Positions 27,392 to 36,881 of a stretch of DNA of 64,000 nt are shown here, piece by piece (position 1 is the first letter of the stretch; every line of letters begins with the position of its first letter). The notes beneath the pieces were generated by a model that was given only the letters and a program-made list of their open reading frames with translations, ran no database searches and was not told the DNA's origin. The stretch is from positions 1,040,356 through 1,104,355 of the forward strand of contig NZ_SIZW01000043.1 in the NCBI RefSeq assembly GCF_009866805.1, given 5' to 3'. Position numbers and translations under genes: made by a program. The stretch comes from Schauerella aestuarii (lineage in GTDB: Bacteria; Pseudomonadota; Gammaproteobacteria; Burkholderiales; Burkholderiaceae_B).

Positions 27392-27547
27392 ATGCGCGGC
27401 GTGCGAATATCGTTGAGGCGCCTGGTCGGCATCGTAGCGCTCGTCATGGGCACAACAGTGCTGGCCGGTTGTGCGGCGACCAATGACGATGTCGCCTGCA
27501 AGCCCATCACCGATCCTGCACACTGGCCGCATGGCCGATCATCGTGA
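27392..27547 (+). CDS. Small lipoprotein, 51 residues
   Basis: The ATG abuts the FAH stop directly (TAAATG). The product has a basic start (MRGVRISLRR), a hydrophobic stretch, and a lipobox LAGC with acceptor Cys27. Only 24 mature residues follow, including one more cysteine (VACKP). A strong terminator follows seven bases after the stop, which supports a real gene end here. No homologue recognised. Confidence 0.6.
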   Translation: MRGVRISLRRLVGIVALVMGTTVLAGCAATNDDVACKPITDPAHWPHGRSS

Positions 27548-27554
27548 TCGTACG

Positions 27555-27580
27555 AAAAGCTGCCCTCGGGCAGCTTTTTT
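27555..27580. terminator. Bidirectional terminator between convergent genes
   Basis: Stem AAAAGCTGCCC / GGGCAGCTTTT with a two-base loop and a T-run. It serves the small lipoprotein gene on the plus strand and, by symmetry, the DoxX-like gene whose stop codon it touches. Confidence 0.88.
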
Positions 27581-27969
27581 CATGGGCGCGCGGGACGGGC
27601 CGACCGCTTGCCGATGATGCTGCCGGCATGCGCAATCATGATCAGGAGCAACACCTGGAAGGGCAACCGCCACACCAGCACCGCGTGCGGAATATTCGGA
27701 AAATTCTCGGCATGCTGCAGCATGTAGACGTTTGACGGCGTGACGGCAATCGTCAGCAGGATCAGCCCCAGTGCCGCCGCATATCGGGTGCGCGTCAGCA
27801 GCAGGCCAAAGGCGCCCAAGAGTTCAAACACACCGCTGATGTACACCATGGCGAGCTGCCACGGAATCGCGGGGGGCACGACCGTCACGAAAAGGTCGTC
27901 TGCGACAAAGTGCGCGACGCCGCCGATAAAGAACCACAAGAAAACGAACGTGCGCGTGAACCAATGCAT
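27580..27969 (-). CDS. DoxX-like small membrane protein
   Basis: A 129-residue protein with four hydrophobic helices in the DoxX pattern: a start FVFLWFFIGGVAHFV, then MVYISGVFELLGAFGLLLTRTR, then an AAALGLILLTIAVTPSNVYML segment containing the asparagine typical of the family. DoxX proteins are integral membrane components linked to quinone or redox metabolism; this one has no known partner nearby. It converges on the FAH/lipoprotein unit. Confidence 0.8.
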   Translation of the reverse strand: MHWFTRTFVFLWFFIGGVAHFVADDLFVTVVPPAIPWQLAMVYISGVFELLGAFGLLLTRTRYAAALGLILLTIAVTPSNVYMLQHAENFPNIPHAVLVWRLPFQVLLLIMIAHAGSIIGKRSARPARP

Positions 27970-28116
27970 GGTGGGCCTCCTGTCGCCATCTTAGTGCGTT
28001 GCTGCCCGGTGCGGTAAATCACGCTGCGTTTTTAGCTACCTCGGTTTTTGCGGATTGTGACCGCGCCGCCGTCCGATCAGACTCATTGCCGTGATGTCGC
28101 ATTGGGAGCACACAGC

Positions 28117-28380
28117 ATGAACGTCAAGCATCGTCAGGGCGGACAAGGGATGACGGAGTACATCGTGATCGTGGCACTGGTCGCGGTCGCCGCAATCGGC
28201 GTCTATCAGTTGTTTGGGCAAGTCGTCCGATCGCAGACCGCTGCGATGGCGCGTGAATTGGCAGGCGAAGACGGCAGCGATCAAAGTCGCATGGCACAGG
28301 ATGCCGCAGGCAAGGCAGCCGCTCAAGCCAAGGCGAAGTCGCTGAAGTCGTTTACCGGCCAAGCCGGAGCGGCAAAGTGA
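28117..28380 (+). CDS. Flp/TadE-type pilin-like protein
   Basis: An 87-residue protein opening the Tad cluster. A short basic head ends in GGQGMTEY and then a hydrophobic helix (IVIVALVAVAAIGVYQLFG). The Gly plus nearby Glu-Tyr is the class III (Flp-like) prepilin cleavage pattern. The tail is rich in alanine, lysine and glutamine. GGGAG lies eight bases before the ATG. It overlaps the next gene as GTGA. It could be the major pilin of this system or a minor pilin-like subunit. Confidence 0.72.
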   Translation: MNVKHRQGGQGMTEYIVIVALVAVAAIGVYQLFGQVVRSQTAAMARELAGEDGSDQSRMAQDAAGKAAAQAKAKSLKSFTGQAGAAK

Positions 28381-29798
28381 AGTGCGCCGGCGCGTGTGTC
28401 GAAAGCGTGCAGCGCGGCCAGGCGCTGGCGCTCGGCTTGGTGCTTGCCGGTGCGGGGTCGCTCGCACTCGTGCTGCTGTACGACCTTGGGCAAACGATAC
28501 TTGCTCGTCAACGGCTGACGCATGCGGCGGATGCGGCGGCGTACAGTGGCGCGTTGGTGCAGGCGCGTGCGCTCAACATGATGGCGTACATCAACCGTGC
28601 TCAAGTGGGGCATCAGGTTGCGATGGCGCACCTGGCAACGCTCGCGTCGGCAGCCGATTTCATGGCTACCCAATCCAAACAAAGTGCGCGCGGCAACCCG
28701 CCCTCGACGGTCATCGCGATGTTCTTCGGTGCGCAACACGCGATGGCCTATCGGCAGCCGCAGGGCGCGCTCGGAGACGCCTCCGCATTGATGCAGTCGA
28801 TGGCGGCACACGATGCGGTGGTGCACGACGTGCTCGCCGCGACTGCCGCGACGATTGCCGATCAGCTGACGCAAACGCGCAACGAAGCCATCCATGCTGT
28901 TCTGCGCGTCAATTACCCCGATATTCCGGTCGCCGCTGTCGACGCGTCGGCGGATATGCAGGGGGACGCAATTCGCGCCACGGTGGTGGGTGACAACACC
29001 GCTGGTTTCCTGGCGCGACGTTCCCATCGCACAGCGAGCCGTTTCGGAAGTGTGGTGCGCCGGGCAGTCGAGCGATACGGATTTCTGGATGCGCGCAACC
29101 ACACGGCTCGCAATCCATGGCCGGTGAGTCACCGCTGTCCCATGCGGCGTCATGAGTTGCGCCGGCGAGGCACGACATGGCTCGACAAGCACGGCGTGTG
29201 GCGCAGCGCCGATACCCAGTCTTATCACGCGCTTCGGTCGAACAAATACATCGGTTGCTACTACCGTGAGTACGCCATGGGTTGGGGCATCGTCAATGAG
29301 CGTGCCGGCACCACCGGTACCGGTCTGCCGCATGTCGATCGCCCGCCATCGGACTTCAGCGAAATCGATTTCTGGCGTTGGGTGGAGCGCGAAACCGATT
29401 GGGATATTTTTGACGGCAGTGCCAATCCGCTCGCCAATTCGTATGGGTTGGCGAACGCCAGCAGTGGCCGTTTCGGCGGCCTGCCGACCACCTTCGACAT
29501 CGACCCCGATCGGCGGGACGAGTTACTTGGTTTTCGCCTCCAACTGATGCTTCCAGCAAGCCGACTGCGCACCACGGGCGCGGCCAGCGCCGTTCGTGTT
29601 GCGGCGTCCCGCTTTGGGCACGCGGGCTTCGTGCGCGGAGATGCCGTCCGCGTCGACGCCAGCGCGCAGGCCCACTACTCAAGACTCGTGGCGCGAGACG
29701 ACGGCCTATATGAGTGGGCCAATGCATTTCGTCCCTTCTGGCAAGCGCGTCTCGCTCAGGCTGAACCTGGATTGCCATCTCCAGGAGCACGGCCATGA
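28377..29798 (+). CDS. TadG-like pilus assembly protein
   Basis: A 473-residue protein with one N-terminal helix (LALGLVLAGAGSLALVLLY) followed by the Tad N-terminal pattern RQRLTHAADAAAYSGALVQAR. This matches the TadE/TadG-like group thought to act as pseudopilins or periplasmic anchors. The remaining 390 residues are predicted extracytoplasmic and I recognise no further domain. It starts with GTG overlapping the upstream stop, and its own stop overlaps the next ATG. Confidence 0.7.
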   Translation: MKCAGACVESVQRGQALALGLVLAGAGSLALVLLYDLGQTILARQRLTHAADAAAYSGALVQARALNMMAYINRAQVGHQVAMAHLATLASAADFMATQSKQSARGNPPSTVIAMFFGAQHAMAYRQPQGALGDASALMQSMAAHDAVVHDVLAATAATIADQLTQTRNEAIHAVLRVNYPDIPVAAVDASADMQGDAIRATVVGDNTAGFLARRSHRTASRFGSVVRRAVERYGFLDARNHTARNPWPVSHRCPMRRHELRRRGTTWLDKHGVWRSADTQSYHALRSNKYIGCYYREYAMGWGIVNERAGTTGTGLPHVDRPPSDFSEIDFWRWVERETDWDIFDGSANPLANSYGLANASSGRFGGLPTTFDIDPDRRDELLGFRLQLMLPASRLRTTGAASAVRVAASRFGHAGFVRGDAVRVDASAQAHYSRLVARDDGLYEWANAFRPFWQARLAQAEPGLPSPGARP

Positions 29799-30418
29799 TC
29801 GGCATCGGGCGCAGGCAAGCCGGGCAGGCTGCCACGGAGGCGGTGATTGTGCTCGCATTGTTGTCCATGTTGCTCGCGGGCAGTGCGTACGTGGGCAGCG
29901 GTCTGGCTTACCTCACGCATACACAACAGCAGTCGCGGGAGGCTGCGTTTCGGGCCGCGCGCGGCGAGGCCAATGTTTCTGCCTCTTTTGATGCGATGGC
30001 GCCGCAACGCACATCGGCTGCCCTTGAACGACAGGCAATGGGCTGGTTGCAGCCGGGCGGTCACGGTGCCGCCGCGCGCACGTTGCGCCGCGAATGGCAG
30101 CTTGCCGATACCGGCATACTGCGCGCGGCAGTAGCGCAATCGCGCACGGCGCTGCTTACCGATGCCGGTCATACCGCGGACGACGCCGCCACGCAGCATC
30201 GCGTGGCGCAGTCCAGTGCTGCCTGGGGCCGTGTTTACGATCGCTCGTCTTCGCTGGCCCGCACAGTGGGCGCACGCATGGCGCGCACCGACGCGGGCTG
30301 GAAGCGCGCTTCATCGACGGTCGATTGGCTGCAGCGCTGGCCCGATATCGTGCCCACGGATGTGAAGTCGCGAACCGCACCCGTTTATCGGTCTGAGACC
30401 AGAGGGGCAATCCGATGA
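29795..30418 (+). CDS. TadE-like pseudopilin
   Basis: A 207-residue protein starting with RRQAGQAATEAVIVLALLSML. This is a TadE-type prepilin-like segment with a Glu five residues after the probable cleavage region. The rest is polar and helical, extracytoplasmic. Overlaps both neighbours by four bases, so it belongs to the same translational chain as the Tad genes. Confidence 0.68.
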   Translation: MIGIGRRQAGQAATEAVIVLALLSMLLAGSAYVGSGLAYLTHTQQQSREAAFRAARGEANVSASFDAMAPQRTSAALERQAMGWLQPGGHGAAARTLRREWQLADTGILRAAVAQSRTALLTDAGHTADDAATQHRVAQSSAAWGRVYDRSSSLARTVGARMARTDAGWKRASSTVDWLQRWPDIVPTDVKSRTAPVYRSETRGAIR

Positions 30419-31437
30419 ACCCTACTATCGTGCATAGCATATTCGATGGTATTTGCCACACTGGAGCGATGATTGGCTCTGGCCTCGGAAATATCGGTTC
30501 GACTTCGGGCCACGGTGCTGGTTTGATCGGACGACTCTGCACTGCCTGCGTCACCGAGCGATTCTGCGCCGCCGACGCCATCCGGTTCATCGGTGTGAGT
30601 TGCATGAGCCTCACCGCTGCTTGTGCTGCCAATGCTGTCGCTGCCAGTGATACCGCCGCCGATGATGCCGTTGCCTCGATTCATTCGGTGCACCTGCCGA
30701 GCATCTCGATTCAGAACGCGCCCGTTGCCCAATCGCGCACGTTCGAAGGGCACGCGATCACATTTCCTGCACGAGCTTCGCGATCGCATTCATCCGCGGA
30801 GCAATCCGAGTTCAACGCCAAAGACCTGTTGACGTGGGCCGACGCACTTCCGCGACCCGCCACCGTGTCGGCTCCTGAAGTGTGGACGATGTTCGGCGGA
30901 CGCATAAGCAGGGTATCGATCGATGTGCGGGCTCCTGTGGCGGCCGTTGCAAAGGCACTGACGCAGGCCCGACCCTGGGTCAGTCATCTCAATGTGAGGG
31001 CCGGCGAGGTGTTGCTTTCCGGTCGACAAGGTGACGTCAATTGGCTGGCGTCACTGGGCACGGGCAGCACTGCTCCTGATGGCCCTGTGGCGACTCGTGG
31101 CTACCTATCGGTGTGGGTGCCGAGCGGCGTCCGAGGGGCTCATCGCATCGTGCCGCTGTTCGACGCGCTGCCGATGCCGCCGGCTGCCCGCTTGATCTTC
31201 GAGATCGACGATGCCGACTCGGCGCTCCCTGCGGCGTTGCAAGTGTGGCGTGTACCTGGTGCGTGGAAGGCACCTTGTGCCGACCTGGGGGCATCGCTGC
31301 AACAGATGGGATGGCGGCAGGACGCAACGTTGGCGACGACGATGGCGTCGTGGCGGCGCGATCGGGAGGTGGCAACGACGTACTGCCGGCCCGACGGTAG
31401 CAACACCTTGATTTTTATGCATCTCAGCAAGGAATGA
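30415..31437 (+). CDS. Hypothetical protein of the Tad cluster
   Basis: A 340-residue protein I do not recognise. The first 60 residues are glycine- and cysteine-rich and unlike a normal signal. A hydrophobic stretch near residues 57-78 ending in ACAANAVAAS looks like a signal peptide, so translation may really begin at an internal ATG near 30605. The C-terminal 200 residues are predicted soluble (VWTMFGGRISRVSIDVRAP; RLIFEIDDADSALPAALQVW). Start and stop overlap tad neighbours by four bases, so a role in pilus assembly is likely by context. Confidence 0.6.
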   Translation: MNPTIVHSIFDGICHTGAMIGSGLGNIGSTSGHGAGLIGRLCTACVTERFCAADAIRFIGVSCMSLTAACAANAVAASDTAADDAVASIHSVHLPSISIQNAPVAQSRTFEGHAITFPARASRSHSSAEQSEFNAKDLLTWADALPRPATVSAPEVWTMFGGRISRVSIDVRAPVAAVAKALTQARPWVSHLNVRAGEVLLSGRQGDVNWLASLGTGSTAPDGPVATRGYLSVWVPSGVRGAHRIVPLFDALPMPPAARLIFEIDDADSALPAALQVWRVPGAWKAPCADLGASLQQMGWRQDATLATTMASWRRDREVATTYCRPDGSNTLIFMHLSKE

Positions 31438-32420
31438 ACATGAGGCGGGACATACTGGAGTGGTGCCGCATCCATGCGCGTCGCAATGGCGTCTGGGCAG
31501 CGGCGCTTTGCGCCGGGTCACTGGCTGCCTGGGCCATGCATGTACAGGTCACGCAGCGCCTGGCGCAAATCGATGCGGATGCGCGCGTGCCGATGGTCAG
31601 CCGGGTGGTGGCTGCATTCGATCTGGACGCCGCAACCGTGTTGGAGGGTGTGCATGTGGCCGTGCGCGAGATTCCCGCGGCTTACGCCGCCAGCGACACG
31701 CTGACGCCAGAAGATTTCGCGCAGCTCACGCAGCCCCTGTTGGCGGTGCCGCTCAAGCAAGGCGATGCCATTTCGGCGGTTCATCTGAAGCCGCGATCGG
31801 CACTGCCATTGGCGTCCCGCATTTTGTCCGGACGCCGTGCAGTGACGATCCCGGTGGACGATTTGAGCTCACTTTCCGGGCTGCTCAAGTCGGGCGATTT
31901 CATCGACCTGTATGTGTCGTTCGACCACGAAGGGCGTCATGTGACGGCACCCCTGCTGCAAGGCGTCAGGGTATTGGCGATCGGGCAAGATGAGGATGGC
32001 ATGCCCCGAAGCGCCAGCATGGCACACGGTGCATTCTCCACGGTCACCCTGGATGTGTCGCCGGAAGATGCGCTCAAGTTGGTTGCTGCGCGCCGCAACG
32101 GCACGATGTCGGCCATTCTTAGACGCGACTCGGACGATCGGGTGGTGGGAGCGGCAACGCGAGGCGATCTTGCGGCATTGTTGGGATTGGAGACCGATCA
32201 GCCTGCGCCGGTTCGTGACGTTCCCGTGCTGTACGGCAACGGTGGCGACGCCGCTGGCTCCCTGCTCGAGCAGCCTGCTGCGCTCGGCGGTTTTGCCGAA
32301 TCAGGTTTCTTCGAACTCGATCTTCCGCCGCAATTGGCCAGCCGTCGTGCAGCGGCAGGTGGATCGCGTCCTGTACAAGCGGGCATACCCGCGCCGGCAT
32401 TCACGGTCGGTGCGCCATGA
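31434..32420 (+). CDS. cpaB: Flp pilus assembly protein CpaB (RcpC)
   Basis: A 328-residue protein with one N-terminal membrane segment and a SAF-like domain (VREIPAAYAASDTLT and ISAVHLKPRS), followed by the RcpC/CpaB core (RRAVTIPVDDLSSLSGLLKSGDFIDLYV). CpaB proteins sit in the periplasm and help the secretin or the pilus pass the envelope. Its ATG at 31434 overlaps the previous stop; another ATG lies six bases on. The next gene is the secretin, as in most tad loci. Confidence 0.85.
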   Translation: MNMRRDILEWCRIHARRNGVWAAALCAGSLAAWAMHVQVTQRLAQIDADARVPMVSRVVAAFDLDAATVLEGVHVAVREIPAAYAASDTLTPEDFAQLTQPLLAVPLKQGDAISAVHLKPRSALPLASRILSGRRAVTIPVDDLSSLSGLLKSGDFIDLYVSFDHEGRHVTAPLLQGVRVLAIGQDEDGMPRSASMAHGAFSTVTLDVSPEDALKLVAARRNGTMSAILRRDSDDRVVGAATRGDLAALLGLETDQPAPVRDVPVLYGNGGDAAGSLLEQPAALGGFAESGFFELDLPPQLASRRAAAGGSRPVQAGIPAPAFTVGAP

Positions 32421-33979
32421 CGACGGTCGGCGATCATCTCGATCGAGCGCCCCATCGTCTCATCTGGATTGTGCTTGCAGTCTTATTGTTGGCCGGCAAC
32501 GTGCGTGCTGCCGATGACGTGCGCGAGATGGAACTGCAGGTTGGCGAGACGCGCGTGCTGGCCCCTGGCGATGTCAAACGCATCGCCGTCGGCAATGGCC
32601 AGATCGTCAGCGCATCGGCGGCCGAAGCGCGTGAAGTGATTGTATTTGCCAAGCAGGCAGGCACGTCTTCGCTGCATATCTGGACGGCGCGTGCTCGTCC
32701 GCTGGCCTATCGTATTCGCGTCGTGCCGGCAGACTTCAAACGCATCCGAGACGATATCGATACGCTGCTCGCCAGGATCCCCGGTGCCCAGGCGATGACG
32801 GTAGGTGACAAAATCGTAATCGAGGGCGGCGACATCTCGGATCGGGATCGCGATCGGATCGCCAGTCTTGCCGCGACGTATCCAGGGCTGATCGATTTCA
32901 CGCATCCCATGGGGTGGGAGCGCATGATCATGCTCGACGTGCAGGTCGTCGAACTGCCGCGTTCGCGCGTGCGTGAGCTGGGCGTGCGTTGGGATGGTGC
33001 CACCACGGGCGGCTTCAATACCGGTGTGGTGTGGGATAGCGCTGCCATCAATCGCCTCGGACGGCGTCCCGGTGAAGCGGCGCTGGTGCCGGCTGTAAAC
33101 AGTGGCGGCCGGATCGATGAGATGGAGGGCGGCGACGATCCCAACGGCATCTCGTCGGGCATCTTGCAGCGGGTCGCACCGGCATTGGGTTTCTTTGGCG
33201 TCAACGCGGCGCTGTCGGCGCGCATCGATGCTATGGCGCAGTCGGGCGAAGCGGTGGTGCTCGCTCAGCCCCAGCTCATGGCGCGCAGCGGCGCGACGGC
33301 GGAGTTTCTGGCCGGCGGTGAAGTGCCTTATGCCACCACGGATGCCAACGGAAAAACCACGACGATCTTCAAGCCTTACGGCGTCGCGTTGAAAATCACA
33401 CCCCAGGCGGACGGCAACGGCGCGGTGCGTTCGCGCATCGAGGTCGAAGCCAGTTCGGTCGATGCCACCACCCCCTCGCCGAGCGGCCCTGCGCTGAAAA
33501 CGCGTCGCGCAGCCACTGAATTCAACGTGCGGTCGGGTCAAACCTTGGTGCTCGCGGGATTTCTGGCGCGCGAGCGCAACGATATGCGTAATGGGCTTCC
33601 CGGGCTGTCTCGCATTCCGGTATTGGGCTACCTCTTCGGCTCGCAACGCAACGAGGTGAAGGAAACGGAACTCGCCATTTTCGTGACACCGTACGTGATC
33701 GGGCAGGACAACCGTGCGCTCGCGGATCGCGTGTCGCGCAGCAACGCGATCTTGAACAGTAGTTTCGACGACGCCCCGCGTCTGAACACGCCGCTAGGCG
33801 TTGAGCAGTCGGGCGAGCGTGAAGATTGGCATGCGTCCGCTGGCGCCGGCTCGCAATGGCGTGCCGATGCCACGGCGTTCGTCGAGACGACATCGAGGAT
33901 GGCGCCTATCGGAACCGTTCGACCGATGGGGTCGGCGGGCCAAGGCATGAACCAATATGCATTCGATCCCGAGCCATGA
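32417..33979 (+). CDS. cpaC: Type II/III-type secretin CpaC (RcpA)
   Basis: A 520-residue outer-membrane secretin. A signal peptide (about residues 14-31) is followed by the CpaC N-terminal domain (LQVGETRVLAPGDVKRIAVGN) and a BON-like region. The secretin core covers roughly 170-430 (QSGEAVVLAQPQLMARSG; RSGQTLVLAGFLARERN; ELAIFVTPYVI). It should form the channel through which the Tad pilus exits. ATGA overlap with cpaB and TadA neighbours. Confidence 0.92.
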   Translation: MTTVGDHLDRAPHRLIWIVLAVLLLAGNVRAADDVREMELQVGETRVLAPGDVKRIAVGNGQIVSASAAEAREVIVFAKQAGTSSLHIWTARARPLAYRIRVVPADFKRIRDDIDTLLARIPGAQAMTVGDKIVIEGGDISDRDRDRIASLAATYPGLIDFTHPMGWERMIMLDVQVVELPRSRVRELGVRWDGATTGGFNTGVVWDSAAINRLGRRPGEAALVPAVNSGGRIDEMEGGDDPNGISSGILQRVAPALGFFGVNAALSARIDAMAQSGEAVVLAQPQLMARSGATAEFLAGGEVPYATTDANGKTTTIFKPYGVALKITPQADGNGAVRSRIEVEASSVDATTPSPSGPALKTRRAATEFNVRSGQTLVLAGFLARERNDMRNGLPGLSRIPVLGYLFGSQRNEVKETELAIFVTPYVIGQDNRALADRVSRSNAILNSSFDDAPRLNTPLGVEQSGEREDWHASAGAGSQWRADATAFVETTSRMAPIGTVRPMGSAGQGMNQYAFDPEP

Positions 33980-36039
33980 TCGAGATTCTCCTGAAGTACG
34001 AAGACGGCAGGCAGGCCAAAGTGTGTGCGAGCGCGCCGGTGCACATCGGTCGCGACGCTGGATGTGCCGTCCGCATTCGGCATTGGCGCGTAGCCAAACG
34101 TCACGCGAGTATTGTCGTCATCGGCGACACGCTGGCCCTCGAGGATCATGGTTCGCTGATGGGCACCGCAGTCAACAATCGACGCATTGCCACACATGCA
34201 CCTTTACTTGCCACAGATCGTGTCGTGATCGGACCCTGCCTGATGCAAATGCGTGCCACCGGAGGTGCGCAGGTCGACACGGAGAGCCACCGCCTGCACG
34301 GCCGATCGAGCCAGTCGTCAATGTCACGCAACGCGAGCGCGCCGCCCAACAGCACTGCGAACGTCGCCATAGATATCACGGCGGAACCCGACGACGCTGC
34401 CATTGCAGCGGAATCTGGCGACGCGACGATCGCCTTGGCATCCGGCGACGTGGATATCGCGTTCGCACGTCGTGAAGTGGATATCGCGGTAGCAGGTTGC
34501 GGCACCGATCGCGCAGCAGAAGCCGGCAGCGCGGAGATCTCAGTCAAAGCCAGCGGCGCGGCAACCAATGTATTCGTCAACGCAGTAGCCCACGATGTGT
34601 GCGTAAGTCGGTCGCTTCTCGACGATCAAACGATCGCTTCTGGCGTGACCGTCGATCGCCTTGAGGCGGCTGACCCCGCTGCACAGTGTCCGGCGACTCG
34701 TCATGCGCCGCGGAACGTAGAGGAAAGCCTCATGACCCCGCACGCCAAGACGGCTCCGCTCGATTCTTCCGCACGACGGGCGCAGGATGCGCGCGACCGA
34801 TCTGCTCACGATGCATTGCTGCAAGCGCTCGATCTGCGCCGCCACGATGTGGCCGCGATGAGTGACGCCACACTCAGACATGTCGCCGGCGATCTGCTGA
34901 TGCAGATCCTGGACGAAGATCGTGGGGCTTGCGCTCAGGAGAAGCAGGCACGGTGTCGACGTGTGCTGGACGAAGTTGTGGGGCTCGGGCCGCTCGAGTC
35001 ATTGCTCGAAGACGACGGCGTTTCCGAGATCATGATCAACCGCTACGATGATATCTATGTCGAGCGGGCAGGGCGTTTGCATGCCGCGGCCCTCCGATTT
35101 ACTTCCGAGCAGGCGCTGCGCAGGATTATCGATCGCATCGTGTCGCGTGTGGGGCGACGCGTCGATGAAAGCATGCCGATGGTCGACGCGCGTCTTTCGG
35201 ATGGATCGCGTGTCAATGCGGTACTGCCCCCCATCGCCTTGAATGGCGCGGTGCTCACGATTCGCAAGTTCATGCGGAGCAGGCTGGGCATGTCCGATCT
35301 CGTTCGCACCGGTGCGATGAGTACGGCAATGGCGGCCTTCCTGCAACTTTGTGTCGAGCATCGCGCCAGCATTGTGATTGCGGGTGGCACCGGGTCGGGA
35401 AAGACAACTCTGCTCAATATTCTGGCCGACGCGATTCCGCCGGATGAGCGGATCGTGACGATTGAGGATTCGGCGGAGCTGAGGTTGCGTCATATGCATT
35501 TGGTGGCACTTGAAGCGCGCCCGCCGAATGTGGAAGGTCGCGGGTTGATCACGATCCGCGATCTGGTACGCAATGCACTGCGCATGCGTCCGGACCGGAT
35601 CGTCGTGGGCGAATGCCGCGGCGCGGAGGCATTCGATATGTTGGCCGCCATGAACACCGGGCACGAGGGGTCGATGACGACGCTGCATGCCAATACACCG
35701 CGCGATGCGCTTGCGCGATTGGAAACCATGATCATGATGGCGAACATGGGGCTTCCGCTTTCGGTTGTACGTGAGCACGTCGTATCGAGCGTCGATCTGA
35801 TCGTGCAGCAGCGTCGACTGGCCAATGGTCGGCGCGTGGTCACCGAGATCGTTGAACTCACCGGCATGGAGAGCGGCTGCATTCAGTCGCAGTCGCTCTT
35901 TCGATTCTCTGCGGCAAGCGACGGCTTCGCATGGGGCGGGGTGCTGCCCGGGATCGTTCAGCGTTGGCGCGACGAGGGGCATGTGATCGATACCGCAATG
36001 TTCTTTTCCAGCACGGACAGCATGCGAGGGATGCCGTGA
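33976..36039 (+). CDS. tadA: FHA domain-Tad ATPase fusion (TadA/CpaF)
   Basis: A 687-residue protein. Residues 1-90 form a forkhead-associated domain, a phosphothreonine-binding module ([29 protein letters not shown]). Residues 90-250 are a repetitive alanine/aspartate-rich linker. Residues 255-687 are a complete CpaF/TadA secretion ATPase with Walker [10 protein letters not shown], the Asp box [12 protein letters not shown], Walker B-type RIVVGECRG and the His box. The start ATG overlaps the secretin stop. An internal ATG at 34732 preceded by AGAGGA would yield a normal-length ATPase alone. It powers pilus assembly from the cytoplasm. Confidence 0.92.
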   Translation: MIEILLKYEDGRQAKVCASAPVHIGRDAGCAVRIRHWRVAKRHASIVVIGDTLALEDHGSLMGTAVNNRRIATHAPLLATDRVVIGPCLMQMRATGGAQVDTESHRLHGRSSQSSMSRNASAPPNSTANVAIDITAEPDDAAIAAESGDATIALASGDVDIAFARREVDIAVAGCGTDRAAEAGSAEISVKASGAATNVFVNAVAHDVCVSRSLLDDQTIASGVTVDRLEAADPAAQCPATRHAPRNVEESLMTPHAKTAPLDSSARRAQDARDRSAHDALLQALDLRRHDVAAMSDATLRHVAGDLLMQILDEDRGACAQEKQARCRRVLDEVVGLGPLESLLEDDGVSEIMINRYDDIYVERAGRLHAAALRFTSEQALRRIIDRIVSRVGRRVDESMPMVDARLSDGSRVNAVLPPIALNGAVLTIRKFMRSRLGMSDLVRTGAMSTAMAAFLQLCVEHRASIVIAGGTGSGKTTLLNILADAIPPDERIVTIEDSAELRLRHMHLVALEARPPNVEGRGLITIRDLVRNALRMRPDRIVVGECRGAEAFDMLAAMNTGHEGSMTTLHANTPRDALARLETMIMMANMGLPLSVVREHVVSSVDLIVQQRRLANGRRVVTEIVELTGMESGCIQSQSLFRFSAASDGFAWGGVLPGIVQRWRDEGHVIDTAMFFSSTDSMRGMP

Positions 36040-36881
36040 TCTGGCTCGCGACGATCGGCGCGATGATCGCGGCAGGCTTGACGCTGTTTCTCCTGCATGC
36101 GGGTTTTCTGGCGGCGATGAAGCGCTATCGCGACGTCTACACACAGGATGCGAGTGTGCGACTTGGGGAATTGTTCTTGTTCGTGGATCCAGTGCATCTA
36201 TGGACAGGCGCGGTCTTGCTCTGCGCGGTGGTTGGCGTGGTGATGTACGGAGTGTTGGACAACGCGCCGCTGGCTGCGTTGATGGCGCTGGGCGTGGCAC
36301 GCATCCCTGTATGGTGGGTCAAGTATCTGCGTCGACGCCGCCTTGCTCAGTTCGATCACCAGCTACCCGTGACGTTGGTCACACTGGCGGCTGCGCTTCG
36401 GGCAGGGGCCAGTGTGCCGGTCGCGTTCGCGCATGTTGTGGCGCACGCCGAGCCACCGCTGTCACAAGAGTTCGGATTGATGCTTCGCGAACAGCGCATG
36501 GGGCGATCGTTCGATGACGCGCTGGCGGCACTTTGTACACGCATGCCGTCATCCTCCACGGCGCTGGTTGCTTCGGCGCTTGGCATTGCGGCGCAAACCG
36601 GCGGCAATCTCGCCGAAACACTCGATCGCATTGCCGCCAGCTTGACGGCTCAGCAGCGGCTTCGCGCACGTGTGCAAGCGCTCACGGCGCAGGGCAAACT
36701 GCAGGCATGGATCGTGGGTTCCTTGCCCCTCGCGCTTGGTGTGGCGCTCACGGCCCTCGACCCGCACGGCATGCAGCCGCTCTGGTACACGCCATTGGGA
36801 TGGGCCACGCTTGCGATCATTGCCGGTCTTGAAACGGCCGGCGTGCTGATGATTCGGCGCATTGTCAGGATCGATGTATGA
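36036..36881 (+). CDS. tadB: Tad inner-membrane platform protein TadB
   Basis: A 281-residue membrane protein of the type II secretion F (TadB) family. It has an N-terminal helix, two central helices, then the cytoplasmic T2SSF domain (DHQLPVTLVTLAAALRAGASV; GRSFDDALAALCTRMPS; TGGNLAETLDRIAA), and two C-terminal helices. It starts with a GTG overlapping the tadA stop. With TadC it forms the inner-membrane base driven by TadA. Confidence 0.9.
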   Translation: MIWLATIGAMIAAGLTLFLLHAGFLAAMKRYRDVYTQDASVRLGELFLFVDPVHLWTGAVLLCAVVGVVMYGVLDNAPLAALMALGVARIPVWWVKYLRRRRLAQFDHQLPVTLVTLAAALRAGASVPVAFAHVVAHAEPPLSQEFGLMLREQRMGRSFDDALAALCTRMPSSSTALVASALGIAAQTGGNLAETLDRIAASLTAQQRLRARVQALTAQGKLQAWIVGSLPLALGVALTALDPHGMQPLWYTPLGWATLAIIAGLETAGVLMIRRIVRIDV

